In this document: in pieces, positions 8,021-16,605 of the stretch
Layout: each line of letters starts with the position of its first letter
Position numbering within the stretch: position 1 is the first letter of the stretch
Assembly: GCF_900129315.1 (NCBI RefSeq)
Contig: NZ_FQUS01000006.1
Location: 62,001-126,000, forward strand
Length of the DNA stretch: 64,000 nt
Source of the DNA: Fodinibius roseus
GTDB lineage: Bacteria; Bacteroidota; Rhodothermia; Balneolales; Balneolaceae
Direction: 5' to 3'
Program-made: the position numbers and the translations under genes
Notes under the pieces: generated by a model
Databases searched by the model: none
Told to the model about the DNA's origin: nothing
Seen by the model: only the letters and a program-made list of their open reading frames with translations

Positions 8021-9988
8021 CTATGGACAATGATGGGTTACGACCGGTGGATTCTGAGCAGCGTTGTACTGGTCAATAGTCGTCCCGACACAATCTGTAT
8101 TCTGTAATGATGTCTCATCCATATCATCCGAATAATCCTGCCAGGCCTGCTGCCAATCGTTGATTTTTGCCTGAAAATCTGCTACAGAGTCGCCAACAGC
8201 ACCGTCAAAGGTCGGAGGCTGATGATCCCTGATGTATCTGATAAAATCCAAGCCGTGCCTGCTTTCGTGGAACCCCAAACTGGTGTTACCGCGCGCCTCA
8301 TCCGTCGCAGTGGTTCCCCGCCCATAACCGGATGGACTACCGGGAGACATAGTTGGATTGTACTTTGTTTGAATCGTCACTGTTGATGGATCAGGCCCTG
8401 TAAAACTGGTTATGACACCGTTCCGGGTGGTCCCATTAATGTTTCCGTGCGAAAAACTGAAGGAGGTCTCAGCACCGGAACCAGCCTGAGCACTATCCGG
8501 TAGTATCGTAATTTCAATGCCATTGATAGTGAATACCACATTACCACTTGCATCAGGGGTGACGCCTGACGGAACAGGCGTCGAAATACCCGGCTCATAA
8601 TTTTCCATCCCTTCGGGAATCAAATCCATATACTGAATATATAATTGCGTTACACTCTGACCCATTTGCGGGGCAGCGGCCGACAGTACCCTGTCCAAAG
8701 CCGCCTGATAAGCGTTATGCAAATTATCTCTAAGTGACTGATCATTCCCGAGGTCTCCCTTAATGATCTCCAACTGGGAATGGAGGAGATCCCTCAAACG
8801 GGTAAGGACATCTCTGAGTGTGGCATCCGTAAAGGTTGTAAAACCGGAAAAGGTCGTCGCATCATTAAAAGCATTTGTAGTGGCCTGTATGAAGTCTCTT
8901 TTTTCCTGGCCTGTAGCCAGATTAAAGTCAGCCGTGCCGGGCCATGCCCATTCAGGGATGAGATGCATATTTTGGAGATAAAGCCGGACTGTCGGCTCGT
9001 TCAACTGCGCAGAAGCCCTTGTCATTAAATTCCTGAGGCCGGTGGTGTAGGCTTGCCTGAGTTCCTGAAGCAGTGTGGCGTCTTCATTGAGATACGTATT
9101 GATGATATTTTCATTATGCAAAACGGCCTCATGCCAACCGCGCAGTATGCTGACTAACATCTTGTCATTGCGGATTGAGGCCCGTTGAAAGAATTCACCG
9201 GCATTTTCAAAATATCTGATAGCCTCCCGGACGTATTCGCGTCGCTCCGATTCCGTTGCCTCCCGTACCTGATCCTGTTCCTCATTGTCATCCTTTTGGA
9301 TTATCTTTGGTGATGAGCCTTGCTGAACGGTATGGGTCAATTCGTGAGCTAACAAACGTTTGCCGGCTGATGATTCCGGGTTGAATGCTCCGCTATCAAA
9401 ATATATATCCTGTCCGTAAGTAAATGCACGGGCGCCCAGTTTCCGGTTCAATCTTGCAGCCCCGGTACCCGTATGAATATTTATGCTTGAAAAATCAGCC
9501 CCCATTTTTTGCGACATCTCGTGCTTCAGATCCTGAGGTAATGACTCCCCCGAGCCCCTGGTAGCATCGAGTTGTCGAGTGATATCGGATGGGGCGTAGG
9601 GGGTCCCCCCATTAGTTGAGGACTTCATTTGCATTTTCTCTTCCTCTTCACACTGCTCACACTTCATCTGCAGCTCCTCCTCTTCATGGAAAGGTTGCAT
9701 TTGCAGCTGCTGCTCTTCTCCGGTAGGCTGCATTTGTGTCTTCTCTTCCTCGTCTTCAACAAATGGGCGTCGAAGCTGTGGGTCCGGCATTCGCATTACA
9801 GTGTCAGCCACGCGGTCGGCTTCCTGCTCGTACTTGTCCCCGGGACGGCCGATCTTCAGCCTGGCCTGGATTTCGGGCTGCATCCGGATGGCCTCCCGCC
9901 CGGAATCAAACCCCACAAAGCGATCCGACCGCGATGCTTCAGTATCTCGTTGTCGTCCGGAATAGGGTATATGCTTAAACATGGTCAC
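8021..9988 (-). CDS. DUF4157 eCIS cargo protein with C-terminal HExxH metalloprotease-like domain (655 aa)
   Basis: The N-terminus resembles the neighbouring larger cargo: YEQEADRVADTVMRMPDPQ, a Glu-rich region with repeated TQMQ/LQMQ/LQMK/MQMK units and one CxxC pair (KCEQCEE), then the DUF4157 core ending in LLAHELTHTVQQ at about residue 213. A helical middle (about 240-470) follows. A beta-rich C-terminal part leads into GFHESRHGLDFIRYIRDH at about 570, a second HExxH motif. The arrangement resembles DUF922-type Zn-dependent protease domains, but that match is tentative. The gene follows the AAA+ ATPase by 10 bases, the usual place for eCIS cargo. It is probably loaded in the tube lumen or baseplate and delivered to a target cell. 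Confidence 0.85.
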   Translation of the reverse strand: MTMFKHIPYSGRQRDTEASRSDRFVGFDSGREAIRMQPEIQARLKIGRPGDKYEQEADRVADTVMRMPDPQLRRPFVEDEEEKTQMQPTGEEQQLQMQPFHEEEELQMKCEQCEEEEKMQMKSSTNGGTPYAPSDITRQLDATRGSGESLPQDLKHEMSQKMGADFSSINIHTGTGAARLNRKLGARAFTYGQDIYFDSGAFNPESSAGKRLLAHELTHTVQQGSSPKIIQKDDNEEQDQVREATESERREYVREAIRYFENAGEFFQRASIRNDKMLVSILRGWHEAVLHNENIINTYLNEDATLLQELRQAYTTGLRNLMTRASAQLNEPTVRLYLQNMHLIPEWAWPGTADFNLATGQEKRDFIQATTNAFNDATTFSGFTTFTDATLRDVLTRLRDLLHSQLEIIKGDLGNDQSLRDNLHNAYQAALDRVLSAAAPQMGQSVTQLYIQYMDLIPEGMENYEPGISTPVPSGVTPDASGNVVFTINGIEITILPDSAQAGSGAETSFSFSHGNINGTTRNGVITSFTGPDPSTVTIQTKYNPTMSPGSPSGYGRGTTATDEARGNTSLGFHESRHGLDFIRYIRDHQPPTFDGAVGDSVADFQAKINDWQQAWQDYSDDMDETSLQNTDCVGTTIDQYNAAQNPPVVTHHCP

Positions 9989-9998
9989 CTAAGGGTTA

Positions 9999-11351
9999 TT
10001 AAATGGTTCTCCGGCTTTTGTGCAATTCCCGTTTTATTCCGCCTGTAATATCTCTCAGGCGTATTTTATTACTGTCCCTGCCCAGTGCCTTCAGGGAGCT
10101 GTGCTGGATGACATTTATAATGGTTCCACCCGCGATTTTGTACTCCTTGGCAATCGCTTTCAGATCGATCTCGTTTCCCAGGCGGGCCGCATTGCTGAAG
10201 CCCTGCTTCCAAAGTTCCAGCCGTTCACTGTAGCTGGGAACCGGAAAATGGATCATCGCCTGCAGCCGCCTCAGGAATGCGTTGTCAATATTGTTTTTCA
10301 GGTTTGAGGCCAGGATCACCAGTCCGTCGTAATCCTCGATACGCTGTAGCAGATAGGAAACCTGTTGGTTGGCATAGCGGTCGTGGGCATCTTTGGTGCT
10401 GGTACGGTTGCCGAACAGGGCGTCAGCCTCATCAAAAAACAGGATCCACTCTTTATGTTCGGCGCGATCGAAGATGTTGGCCAGGTTTTTTTCCGTTTCC
10501 CCGATATATTTCGACACCGTTTGGGAGAGATCGATGCGGTAGACATCGCGCCCCGTTTTTTTACCCAGCAGGGTGGCCGTCAGGGTCTTACCGGTTCCCG
10601 GCGGACCGTAGAAAAGCGCCTTGTAACCCGGTTTCAGCTTTTTCTCCATCCCCCAGTCCTTTCTCAGGGTATGATGGTTCCGTATCCAGGTCTCGAGTTC
10701 ATCCAGCTGCTCCAGCGTCCTGGACGACAGCACCAGATCGTCCCACGCCATTTTAGTGGTAAGCAGCTTGGCCGGGAACTCGGCGCTGAAATCCGGTTTT
10801 CGGAGTTCCCCTATGGTGAGTAAATCCAAGACCTCTTTTGATATCTGCAGGGCCCCGCTCATCCGCGGCTCACCGTTCTCCATATTCTCCAGCCACAAAA
10901 TATTTTCGCGCCGGAACAAGTGGTTTGCATCAAAGGCCCCTTGAATGGAAAAACGCCGCCTCAGATCACTGCCGGCAAGAATGAACATGGCCGTTTCTCC
11001 GGTCGGTAAAAACCCCTGATGATTCTTACCCTTTTTACCGCCGAATTCCGTGAAAATCTGCTGGGTATTCTGGTTTTTGGTCAGAAATACATCGAGCAGT
11101 TCCGGTTTGATGTGAGGAACCATGGCCAGTATAAGCAAAAAACGGGCTTCGAAATCCAGCTCATGTTTCTTAACAAACCGGGCATAGGTGGAATGAGGGC
11201 CGTTGAGATTCGGCGGGGGGATGTCGTAGACATCTTCGTGTCGGGTTTCTTCACCGGCATTCAGCTTCGACCGGGTTTTCAGGATCTCTCTGAACCAGTC
11301 GAGTTCGGCCTTCAGGTCGCGTGCGTTATGTTCAATTTTTTCAGCTACCAT
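9999..11351 (-). CDS. eCIS AAA+ ATPase (Pvc15-like, 450 aa)
   Basis: Walker A is GPPGTGKT (about residue 244), Walker B ILFFDEAD (about 302). Downstream are the sensor/arginine-finger region (VILASNLKNNIDNAFLRR) and a C-terminal lid. The helical N-terminal half (about 1-200) is family-specific. In PVC and Afp clusters this ATPase is conserved and is thought to act in cargo loading or assembly. I chose the ATG at 11,351 (MVAEKIEHNARDL) over the upstream ATG at 11,405. The longer start would overlap about 20 conserved codons of the tape-measure gene. The chosen one overlaps its stop by 7 bases, as expected for translational coupling. A GAGGAGG lies about 13 bases upstream, rather far, so the start is not certain. 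Confidence 0.93.
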   Translation of the reverse strand: MVAEKIEHNARDLKAELDWFREILKTRSKLNAGEETRHEDVYDIPPPNLNGPHSTYARFVKKHELDFEARFLLILAMVPHIKPELLDVFLTKNQNTQQIFTEFGGKKGKNHQGFLPTGETAMFILAGSDLRRRFSIQGAFDANHLFRRENILWLENMENGEPRMSGALQISKEVLDLLTIGELRKPDFSAEFPAKLLTTKMAWDDLVLSSRTLEQLDELETWIRNHHTLRKDWGMEKKLKPGYKALFYGPPGTGKTLTATLLGKKTGRDVYRIDLSQTVSKYIGETEKNLANIFDRAEHKEWILFFDEADALFGNRTSTKDAHDRYANQQVSYLLQRIEDYDGLVILASNLKNNIDNAFLRRLQAMIHFPVPSYSERLELWKQGFSNAARLGNEIDLKAIAKEYKIAGGTIINVIQHSSLKALGRDSNKIRLRDITGGIKRELHKSRRTI

Positions 11352-12820
11352 TGTACGTGTATGACCTCCTCGTTCCATGGAAGGTTGATGACGGATATCG
11401 GCCACGGGAGTTTATCCAGCAGGATATCATAGGTGATGCGCTCGATTTCCACTTTCCATCCGTGGGGATCGGACCTGAGGATGCCCTGTCGCTGCAGGAA
11501 GGTCTCTCTGAATCCGCCGACCGAGGTGTTTTTCAGTGCCTTCCAGTGGTCGATGGTCGATTTCACCATAGCCACCGCTTCCTCTTTTTCGCGGTCCGAC
11601 AATTCGATATCCTCCGGGACAAGGCCTTCCGGCTCCAGGCCGCAAAGCAACTTGTTCAGGGGCCATTTATGCTCTTCGCCCTCTTCGTGACCCGCAGCGA
11701 TAAAGTGCAGCAGGTGTACCGCGCGGTGGGTGGCCGGGTCGCTTACGAACGCTCCCTCCTCAACAAAGTCCAGGTGTTCGAACAGCTTATTAAGATAGGG
11801 CCAGACCAGCACAAGTCCCGCATTTTGGATTTCGATAAATTGATCTTCCTCCTTTGCACCGGTCGGACCTGACGGGATATCAGCTTTGGGGGGAGGATCT
11901 TTCGTTGTATCCGCCGGACGGGATCCGGATGAGGAGTCAAACTCATCGAAGGCTCGTTCCCATTCATCATCCGAAAAAAGGGAAATTCCGGGCGGACCAT
12001 CGGAAATAATCGCGTCAATAATCTTTCTGGACAGACCCTGCTCCTCCACCAGCAGATAAACGGCGCCGGCCACCACCCGCTTTTTTTGTGCATCGGATAA
12101 CGGTTGTGAGCCAGAAGAAGAGGGCGTGGATGGGCTGGAACCGGTCCCTCCGACCCGCTCCAGCAATGCATCCAGGAACACGTTCCGGATCGTTTTCCAC
12201 GAGCGGGACGTCTGCCCGGGTTCAGACCGAACGGCTTGCCTGACGGATTCATAAAACCGGAAAACTTCCGTCAGTTGGCGTGCTTCAAAAAGACGCCGGA
12301 ACTGAGCGTCGCTGAAATGACGAATCACACGTCCGCGTACGGCCGGTGATCCCAGCTCCCGCTCTATCGCCGACAGGAACGATCGAGCGTCTTCGGAAAA
12401 CTGCTCCTCAATCCATCCTCTTATATCGGTCCCCGGATACGGGCACCACCAGGGGATCGTCCCCCTTCGGAAGTAGTGCATCAGCACGTCGACCCGGCTG
12501 CGGCTTGTGCTATCTTCCCCCTGTTCTTTTTTGCCGGTGAGAGAGGCCATCCCGCTGTCGATATCAGAATTCAAAATCAGTTCTTTAATCTGTTCCTCGA
12601 ACGTATCCACCAGCTTGCTGACCAGTACCTGCTCCAGCTCATCCTCCGGTATGACACCAAGGTCGAGCTCCAGCCTATTCAAAAACAGCTGCTCCTGATT
12701 TTCCGTAAGTTTATCACAGATTTCGGACAGGGCCGGTATAATCTGCTCACGGCAGATGGTAGAAACCCGGTCCCGGATGGGATCTGCTTTGCTGCGTTCC
12801 GCAAGGTGCAGGTCCATCAC
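11345..12820 (-). CDS. eCIS tape-measure protein (Pvc14-like, 491 aa)
   Basis: The N-terminus (CREQIIPALSEICDKL, then LNRLELDLGVIPEDELEQVL) and C-terminus (NAGLVLVWPYLNKLFEHLDF; WPLNKLLCGLEPE; DHWKALKNTSVGGFRETFLQ; PWPISVINLPW) match the contractile-injection-system tape-measure family found in PVC-type particles. The middle, about residues 100-310, is variable and charged with Pro/Ser-rich linkers, as expected where tail length is encoded. The protein would occupy the tube lumen and set particle length. It lies between the large 1245-residue protein and the ATPase, matching the Pvc13-Pvc14-Pvc15 order. Confidence 0.9.
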   Translation of the reverse strand: MMDLHLAERSKADPIRDRVSTICREQIIPALSEICDKLTENQEQLFLNRLELDLGVIPEDELEQVLVSKLVDTFEEQIKELILNSDIDSGMASLTGKKEQGEDSTSRSRVDVLMHYFRRGTIPWWCPYPGTDIRGWIEEQFSEDARSFLSAIERELGSPAVRGRVIRHFSDAQFRRLFEARQLTEVFRFYESVRQAVRSEPGQTSRSWKTIRNVFLDALLERVGGTGSSPSTPSSSGSQPLSDAQKKRVVAGAVYLLVEEQGLSRKIIDAIISDGPPGISLFSDDEWERAFDEFDSSSGSRPADTTKDPPPKADIPSGPTGAKEEDQFIEIQNAGLVLVWPYLNKLFEHLDFVEEGAFVSDPATHRAVHLLHFIAAGHEEGEEHKWPLNKLLCGLEPEGLVPEDIELSDREKEEAVAMVKSTIDHWKALKNTSVGGFRETFLQRQGILRSDPHGWKVEIERITYDILLDKLPWPISVINLPWNEEVIHVQW

Positions 12821-12856
12821 ACAACTTCTGACGATATGATTATGGCCGGATTCGAT

Positions 12857-15800
12857 CTATTTGAGTTTCAGGTTGTCGTTGAGATTATGTTCAAAATCCT
12901 CACTGATATAGCCCTTCGACTTTTGTTTCCACTCATCAATGGTCTTTTTCATATCGAGGTCGGACTCGGCATTGAAGATGGTGGATGATTCTTTCAGCAC
13001 GTCCTTGCTCGTACTGCTCAGCTCCTTCGGCTGAGTATAGGCCAGACGATTCAAATAAGCTTCGGTAAGGTTTTTCAACGCATCCTTGTGGAGCTCTTTC
13101 TCAGCTCCCCCGGTGTTTTGAACGGCATGAACCAGCTCATTTCTCCGCGTATTGTATTCGTTATTCAGTTTAACCACGCTGATTTCTTCCTCGTCGGAGA
13201 ACATTTCAACGGCAGAGGCCGCCTTTGTTATGGCAGTTACCTCCTCTTTTGCCTCCCGCTTTTCCATCTCAACCGCCCTTTCCTTGGCGTTGGTCATGCT
13301 TGCAGCATAATATTTCTTTATCTTCCGGGCGTCTTCCGTGTCTTCTTCTATTTCCCGGGCTCTCAGTATCCGCTCATAATTAATATGAATATCGTCGGCC
13401 TGACTCAAAACAAAACTGACGGTATTGGCTCCCGTACCCACTGTTATATCCCTGGTAGCAGTCAGGTATCCCACAAACGAAGCGACCAGTGTCTGATCAC
13501 CCAATGGTACCTTGGATATGGTAAATGCACCGTTAACATCTGTTGCAGCTCCGATAGCTTCATTTTCTACGGTCACGTTAACGCCCGGAAGCGGCTCCCG
13601 GTTACCCTGCGCATCGACTCCTTCCACGGTTCCGGTCACCGTACCTGTCTGTGGCTTGGCAGTGCGTTCCACCGGGATGAAAATCGTGATCGTATCGCTG
13701 CCGACCACTTCCCTCCTGTTCGTGTCTCTGACTTCATAATCGAACTCGTCAATGATGAAAAAGTCGTCAGTACGCTGAATTTCCGCTGCCACTTTCTGGG
13801 GATCTATCTCATAGACCAGCATCTGTTTGGTTTTGGTATGGTCCGGCTCGTACGGATCCTCCCTGAATGAGGTATTCCCGAAGTTCGGAACACCCGTTAT
13901 GCCGGCTTCATAGACCGACGGATCATACAGGTCATTGATAAGCTGTATCTCTACGTTGTTGTAGCCGGTGAGGTCCGTTAGGCTATCGGGCCGGGCGACA
14001 GCGGTGACCGGGGGGACAAACGGATCGAGCGTAACGGCGGCCGAAGGCACATCCTCGCAGTCGTCGCAGCAGGTAAACGGGAGCGTAAAGTCGGCAACAA
14101 CGAGTCCCTCCATCTCCGCGGTCATTTCGAGATACTGCTCAAAATCCAGGTTTTGGTCATCCGACCCAAAGGGAAATTTCAGGATCTCCCCCATCTCCAC
14201 CGGCCACTCAACGGCGTTGCCATCCTCATCGGTAAAATCCTCCACCCGGTGAGGCAGCTGGTAGGCCAACAGGAACGTATCTCCCGGCGCCACCCCGGCT
14301 TTGTGGTCGGGTCCCGGGTGATTGTCCCGGAAACGGGAAAGCTGCAACGATTCCGCAAGGGCTTCTTGCCGCTCCTGCAGCGTATCGTTCAGGATGCGGA
14401 TGGTGATATAGGGATAGATGGCCAGAAAAGACAACAGCCGGTGTAAGATTCCTATGATATAAAGATACAGTAAAATAGCCGCGCGCATCTGGGGTGTTGT
14501 GGCGTATCCTGCAATCCATTTCATCATCTTAACGACCACCCGGAGAACGCACTTGTAATGGGTAAGCCAGATCTCCATGTCAAAGTCGCGGAGGTCACGG
14601 GGCATCGCGTCAATCAGCTGATGCAGGCAGTCGTTTAACGAGGAGAAAAGATCCCGGATGGAGGTATCGGTATAGCTCGTATAAGCGGCCGTCCGCGGCT
14701 GATATGCCGGGTTACCGGCACGTTCGAGGTTTCTCATTACCGAATAAAACCGATTGGCCGACTCATTGATCCGGGAGGGCTCGGCTCCCGTAAACAGGTT
14801 GGAGAGATCAGACATGTTCAGGTTGATATTCCCCATCGGGCCGGAGGCAAAATTCCGGCTTTCGTGGGAAGCTGAAGGCTCTGCTGTTAGCATACTGCGA
14901 TTCAGTATAGCCCGCTCGGCCGTTTTACTGCTCCGTACCAGATTCTTGAGAAACAGCAAAACTTTGTTGCGCCATATTGAATATTGGGGTTGCAGATCTT
15001 CCAAGAGGCAGTCCGGCAGCGGCTTCTCCCCCATCAGATCGCCAAAGTACACCTTCTTAATATCAAAGGAGAGGTTGTTCTCGTTTTTAATTTCCCGGAG
15101 CTCCTCTTCCACCTCTTCAACATGCTTGCTGATATGGCCTTCAATCCGCAGGAAGTTATAGGGATCGAGATCATATTTCAGCGGGGTCGATACGGGATCA
15201 TCCCACTCGGAGTCCGGTTGGTGGTTGTCATACGAAAGCTGAACGGGCTGTTCTTCGTTCCGGCACTGCCGCTGCAGGTTGAAGTCCCAGTTATTCTCCA
15301 GCGTACCCAGTCCTTCGAAGCTGCTTTCCCGGTCGGAATCGTAATAAAAGGGAATGGCCCGCTCGGAAATAAAGCTTTTTTTCTCGCAGCTGGGAGTAAT
15401 TTTGATCTGCCGTTCCCGCGGCTCCTCCAGCCGTTTCAGGTCAAAACTTTCCCACAGCATCACCAGTCGCTTGTGCAGCATCCGGACCTTCTCAGCAAGG
15501 TTGCGCTGCTCGCTGAATACAGGCGAGGCGACAAATTCGTTCCTGTATTCAACATCATCGCACAAGTCCCCTTCTCCCGCACACGCTTCTCCCAGCATCA
15601 GGTGTTTGGGAAAGCGCGACCGGTCGGGACAGCAGGCCCCGCTGAGTTCAAAAGCGGTGAGACGAAATTCTTCATAGGCCAGCATCAGGTCCTTCACAAA
15701 ATCATAGAAATACTGTATCCCGAATATGGGCTCCGAAAAATCAGAATAGGACCCCAGATACGCCTCACACTTCTCTTTAATCTCTTTGAGGATATCATGG

Positions 15801-16594
15801 TCGAACGGGTTTTCCGGGTAAAGCTCCTCAAGCACAGGCTCATACACCCCATACGTTTGATGCAGCGCTTCGTACAGGGGATCCCAGACCTCGTCGATGG
15901 CTTCCAGGTATTCCCCGGCCATCCCGATATAATAGCGCGAGGCCGGGGTTTCGGGTCGGATCAACGCCCGCTTCATCTGCAGGACAGGCAGATCATACTT
16001 TTCCGGGTAGGCCGCCTCCAGCAATCCCCCCTCGGTCCGCTCTTTTACCTTCTCAAGCTCCTCTTTCGAAATCACGAGCTTGCGCAGGGAGATAATGCGG
16101 TCAATCCCCAGCTCGTCACAACTTTTGCCCAGACAGGATTTCAGATCCTTGTCGTAACACTCCAGGAACAGCAGGACGATTTTATCCTCCAGGAATTCTT
16201 CGCTCAAATCGGTCACCGTATCTTCGGGATCGACTTCAGCCTCTTCGGTCAGCAGCTCGAAGAGCTCCACATCCTGCAGTTGGGTCACCGGGTCCTCGAA
16301 CGGGGGATAGCTAACGCTGTTCGGCTTCTCATAGGAGCGGTATTGCGTGGTCACACAGTCGCCGATGGTGACAAGATGTCCCTCGGACGTGACGCCCACC
16401 CCTTTGGTGATGGTCAGCTCATCGCGGCCGGGGGAACAGACGACATTCATACCGCAGACAACGCCGACGCCGATCAGGGCGACGCGCGTCAGGCGGTTTT
16501 GCTGATTGAGATAGTTCTGCAGCTGGTTGAGCTGGGTGCTGGTAAGAACCTGATTGTCTTCGAATACCGGGTAGTTGTTGATTAACGTACTCAT
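12857..16594 (-). CDS. Large eCIS structural protein with carboxypeptidase-regulatory-like domain (1245 aa)
   Basis: The N-terminus (LTSTQLNQLQNYLNQQNRLT, then VGVVCGMNVV and ITKGVGVTSEGHL) resembles the start of eCIS-associated proteins that often follow the wedge genes. Most of the protein is helical. A hydrophobic segment near residues 700-730 (LLYLYIIGILHRLLSFLAIY) is unusual for a tail protein. Residues about 985-1060 form a carboxypeptidase-regulatory-like beta-sandwich (LPGVNVTVENEAIGAATDVN; FVGYLTATRDITVG), the same fold found at the N-terminus of SusC proteins. A charged helical tail follows. In the position of Pvc13, it could be a peripheral baseplate protein or host-contacting fibre. 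That role is inferred from gene order. Confidence 0.7.
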   Translation of the reverse strand: MSTLINNYPVFEDNQVLTSTQLNQLQNYLNQQNRLTRVALIGVGVVCGMNVVCSPGRDELTITKGVGVTSEGHLVTIGDCVTTQYRSYEKPNSVSYPPFEDPVTQLQDVELFELLTEEAEVDPEDTVTDLSEEFLEDKIVLLFLECYDKDLKSCLGKSCDELGIDRIISLRKLVISKEELEKVKERTEGGLLEAAYPEKYDLPVLQMKRALIRPETPASRYYIGMAGEYLEAIDEVWDPLYEALHQTYGVYEPVLEELYPENPFDHDILKEIKEKCEAYLGSYSDFSEPIFGIQYFYDFVKDLMLAYEEFRLTAFELSGACCPDRSRFPKHLMLGEACAGEGDLCDDVEYRNEFVASPVFSEQRNLAEKVRMLHKRLVMLWESFDLKRLEEPRERQIKITPSCEKKSFISERAIPFYYDSDRESSFEGLGTLENNWDFNLQRQCRNEEQPVQLSYDNHQPDSEWDDPVSTPLKYDLDPYNFLRIEGHISKHVEEVEEELREIKNENNLSFDIKKVYFGDLMGEKPLPDCLLEDLQPQYSIWRNKVLLFLKNLVRSSKTAERAILNRSMLTAEPSASHESRNFASGPMGNINLNMSDLSNLFTGAEPSRINESANRFYSVMRNLERAGNPAYQPRTAAYTSYTDTSIRDLFSSLNDCLHQLIDAMPRDLRDFDMEIWLTHYKCVLRVVVKMMKWIAGYATTPQMRAAILLYLYIIGILHRLLSFLAIYPYITIRILNDTLQERQEALAESLQLSRFRDNHPGPDHKAGVAPGDTFLLAYQLPHRVEDFTDEDGNAVEWPVEMGEILKFPFGSDDQNLDFEQYLEMTAEMEGLVVADFTLPFTCCDDCEDVPSAAVTLDPFVPPVTAVARPDSLTDLTGYNNVEIQLINDLYDPSVYEAGITGVPNFGNTSFREDPYEPDHTKTKQMLVYEIDPQKVAAEIQRTDDFFIIDEFDYEVRDTNRREVVGSDTITIFIPVERTAKPQTGTVTGTVEGVDAQGNREPLPGVNVTVENEAIGAATDVNGAFTISKVPLGDQTLVASFVGYLTATRDITVGTGANTVSFVLSQADDIHINYERILRAREIEEDTEDARKIKKYYAASMTNAKERAVEMEKREAKEEVTAITKAASAVEMFSDEEEISVVKLNNEYNTRRNELVHAVQNTGGAEKELHKDALKNLTEAYLNRLAYTQPKELSSTSKDVLKESSTIFNAESDLDMKKTIDEWKQKSKGYISEDFEHNLNDNLKLK

Positions 16595-16605
16595 AGTGTG
16601 ATGAT

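Noticed and set aside
7891-8079. 62-codon open frame between the two cargo genes
   Set aside because: It overlaps the end of the 655-residue gene antisense, has no clear ribosome-binding site and no recognisable family.
14984-16585. Long open frame of 533 codons on the plus strand
   Set aside because: It lies exactly opposite the large eCIS structural gene, whose protein has recognisable domains. The antisense product is low in recognisable motifs and reflects the GC-rich codon pattern of the real gene.
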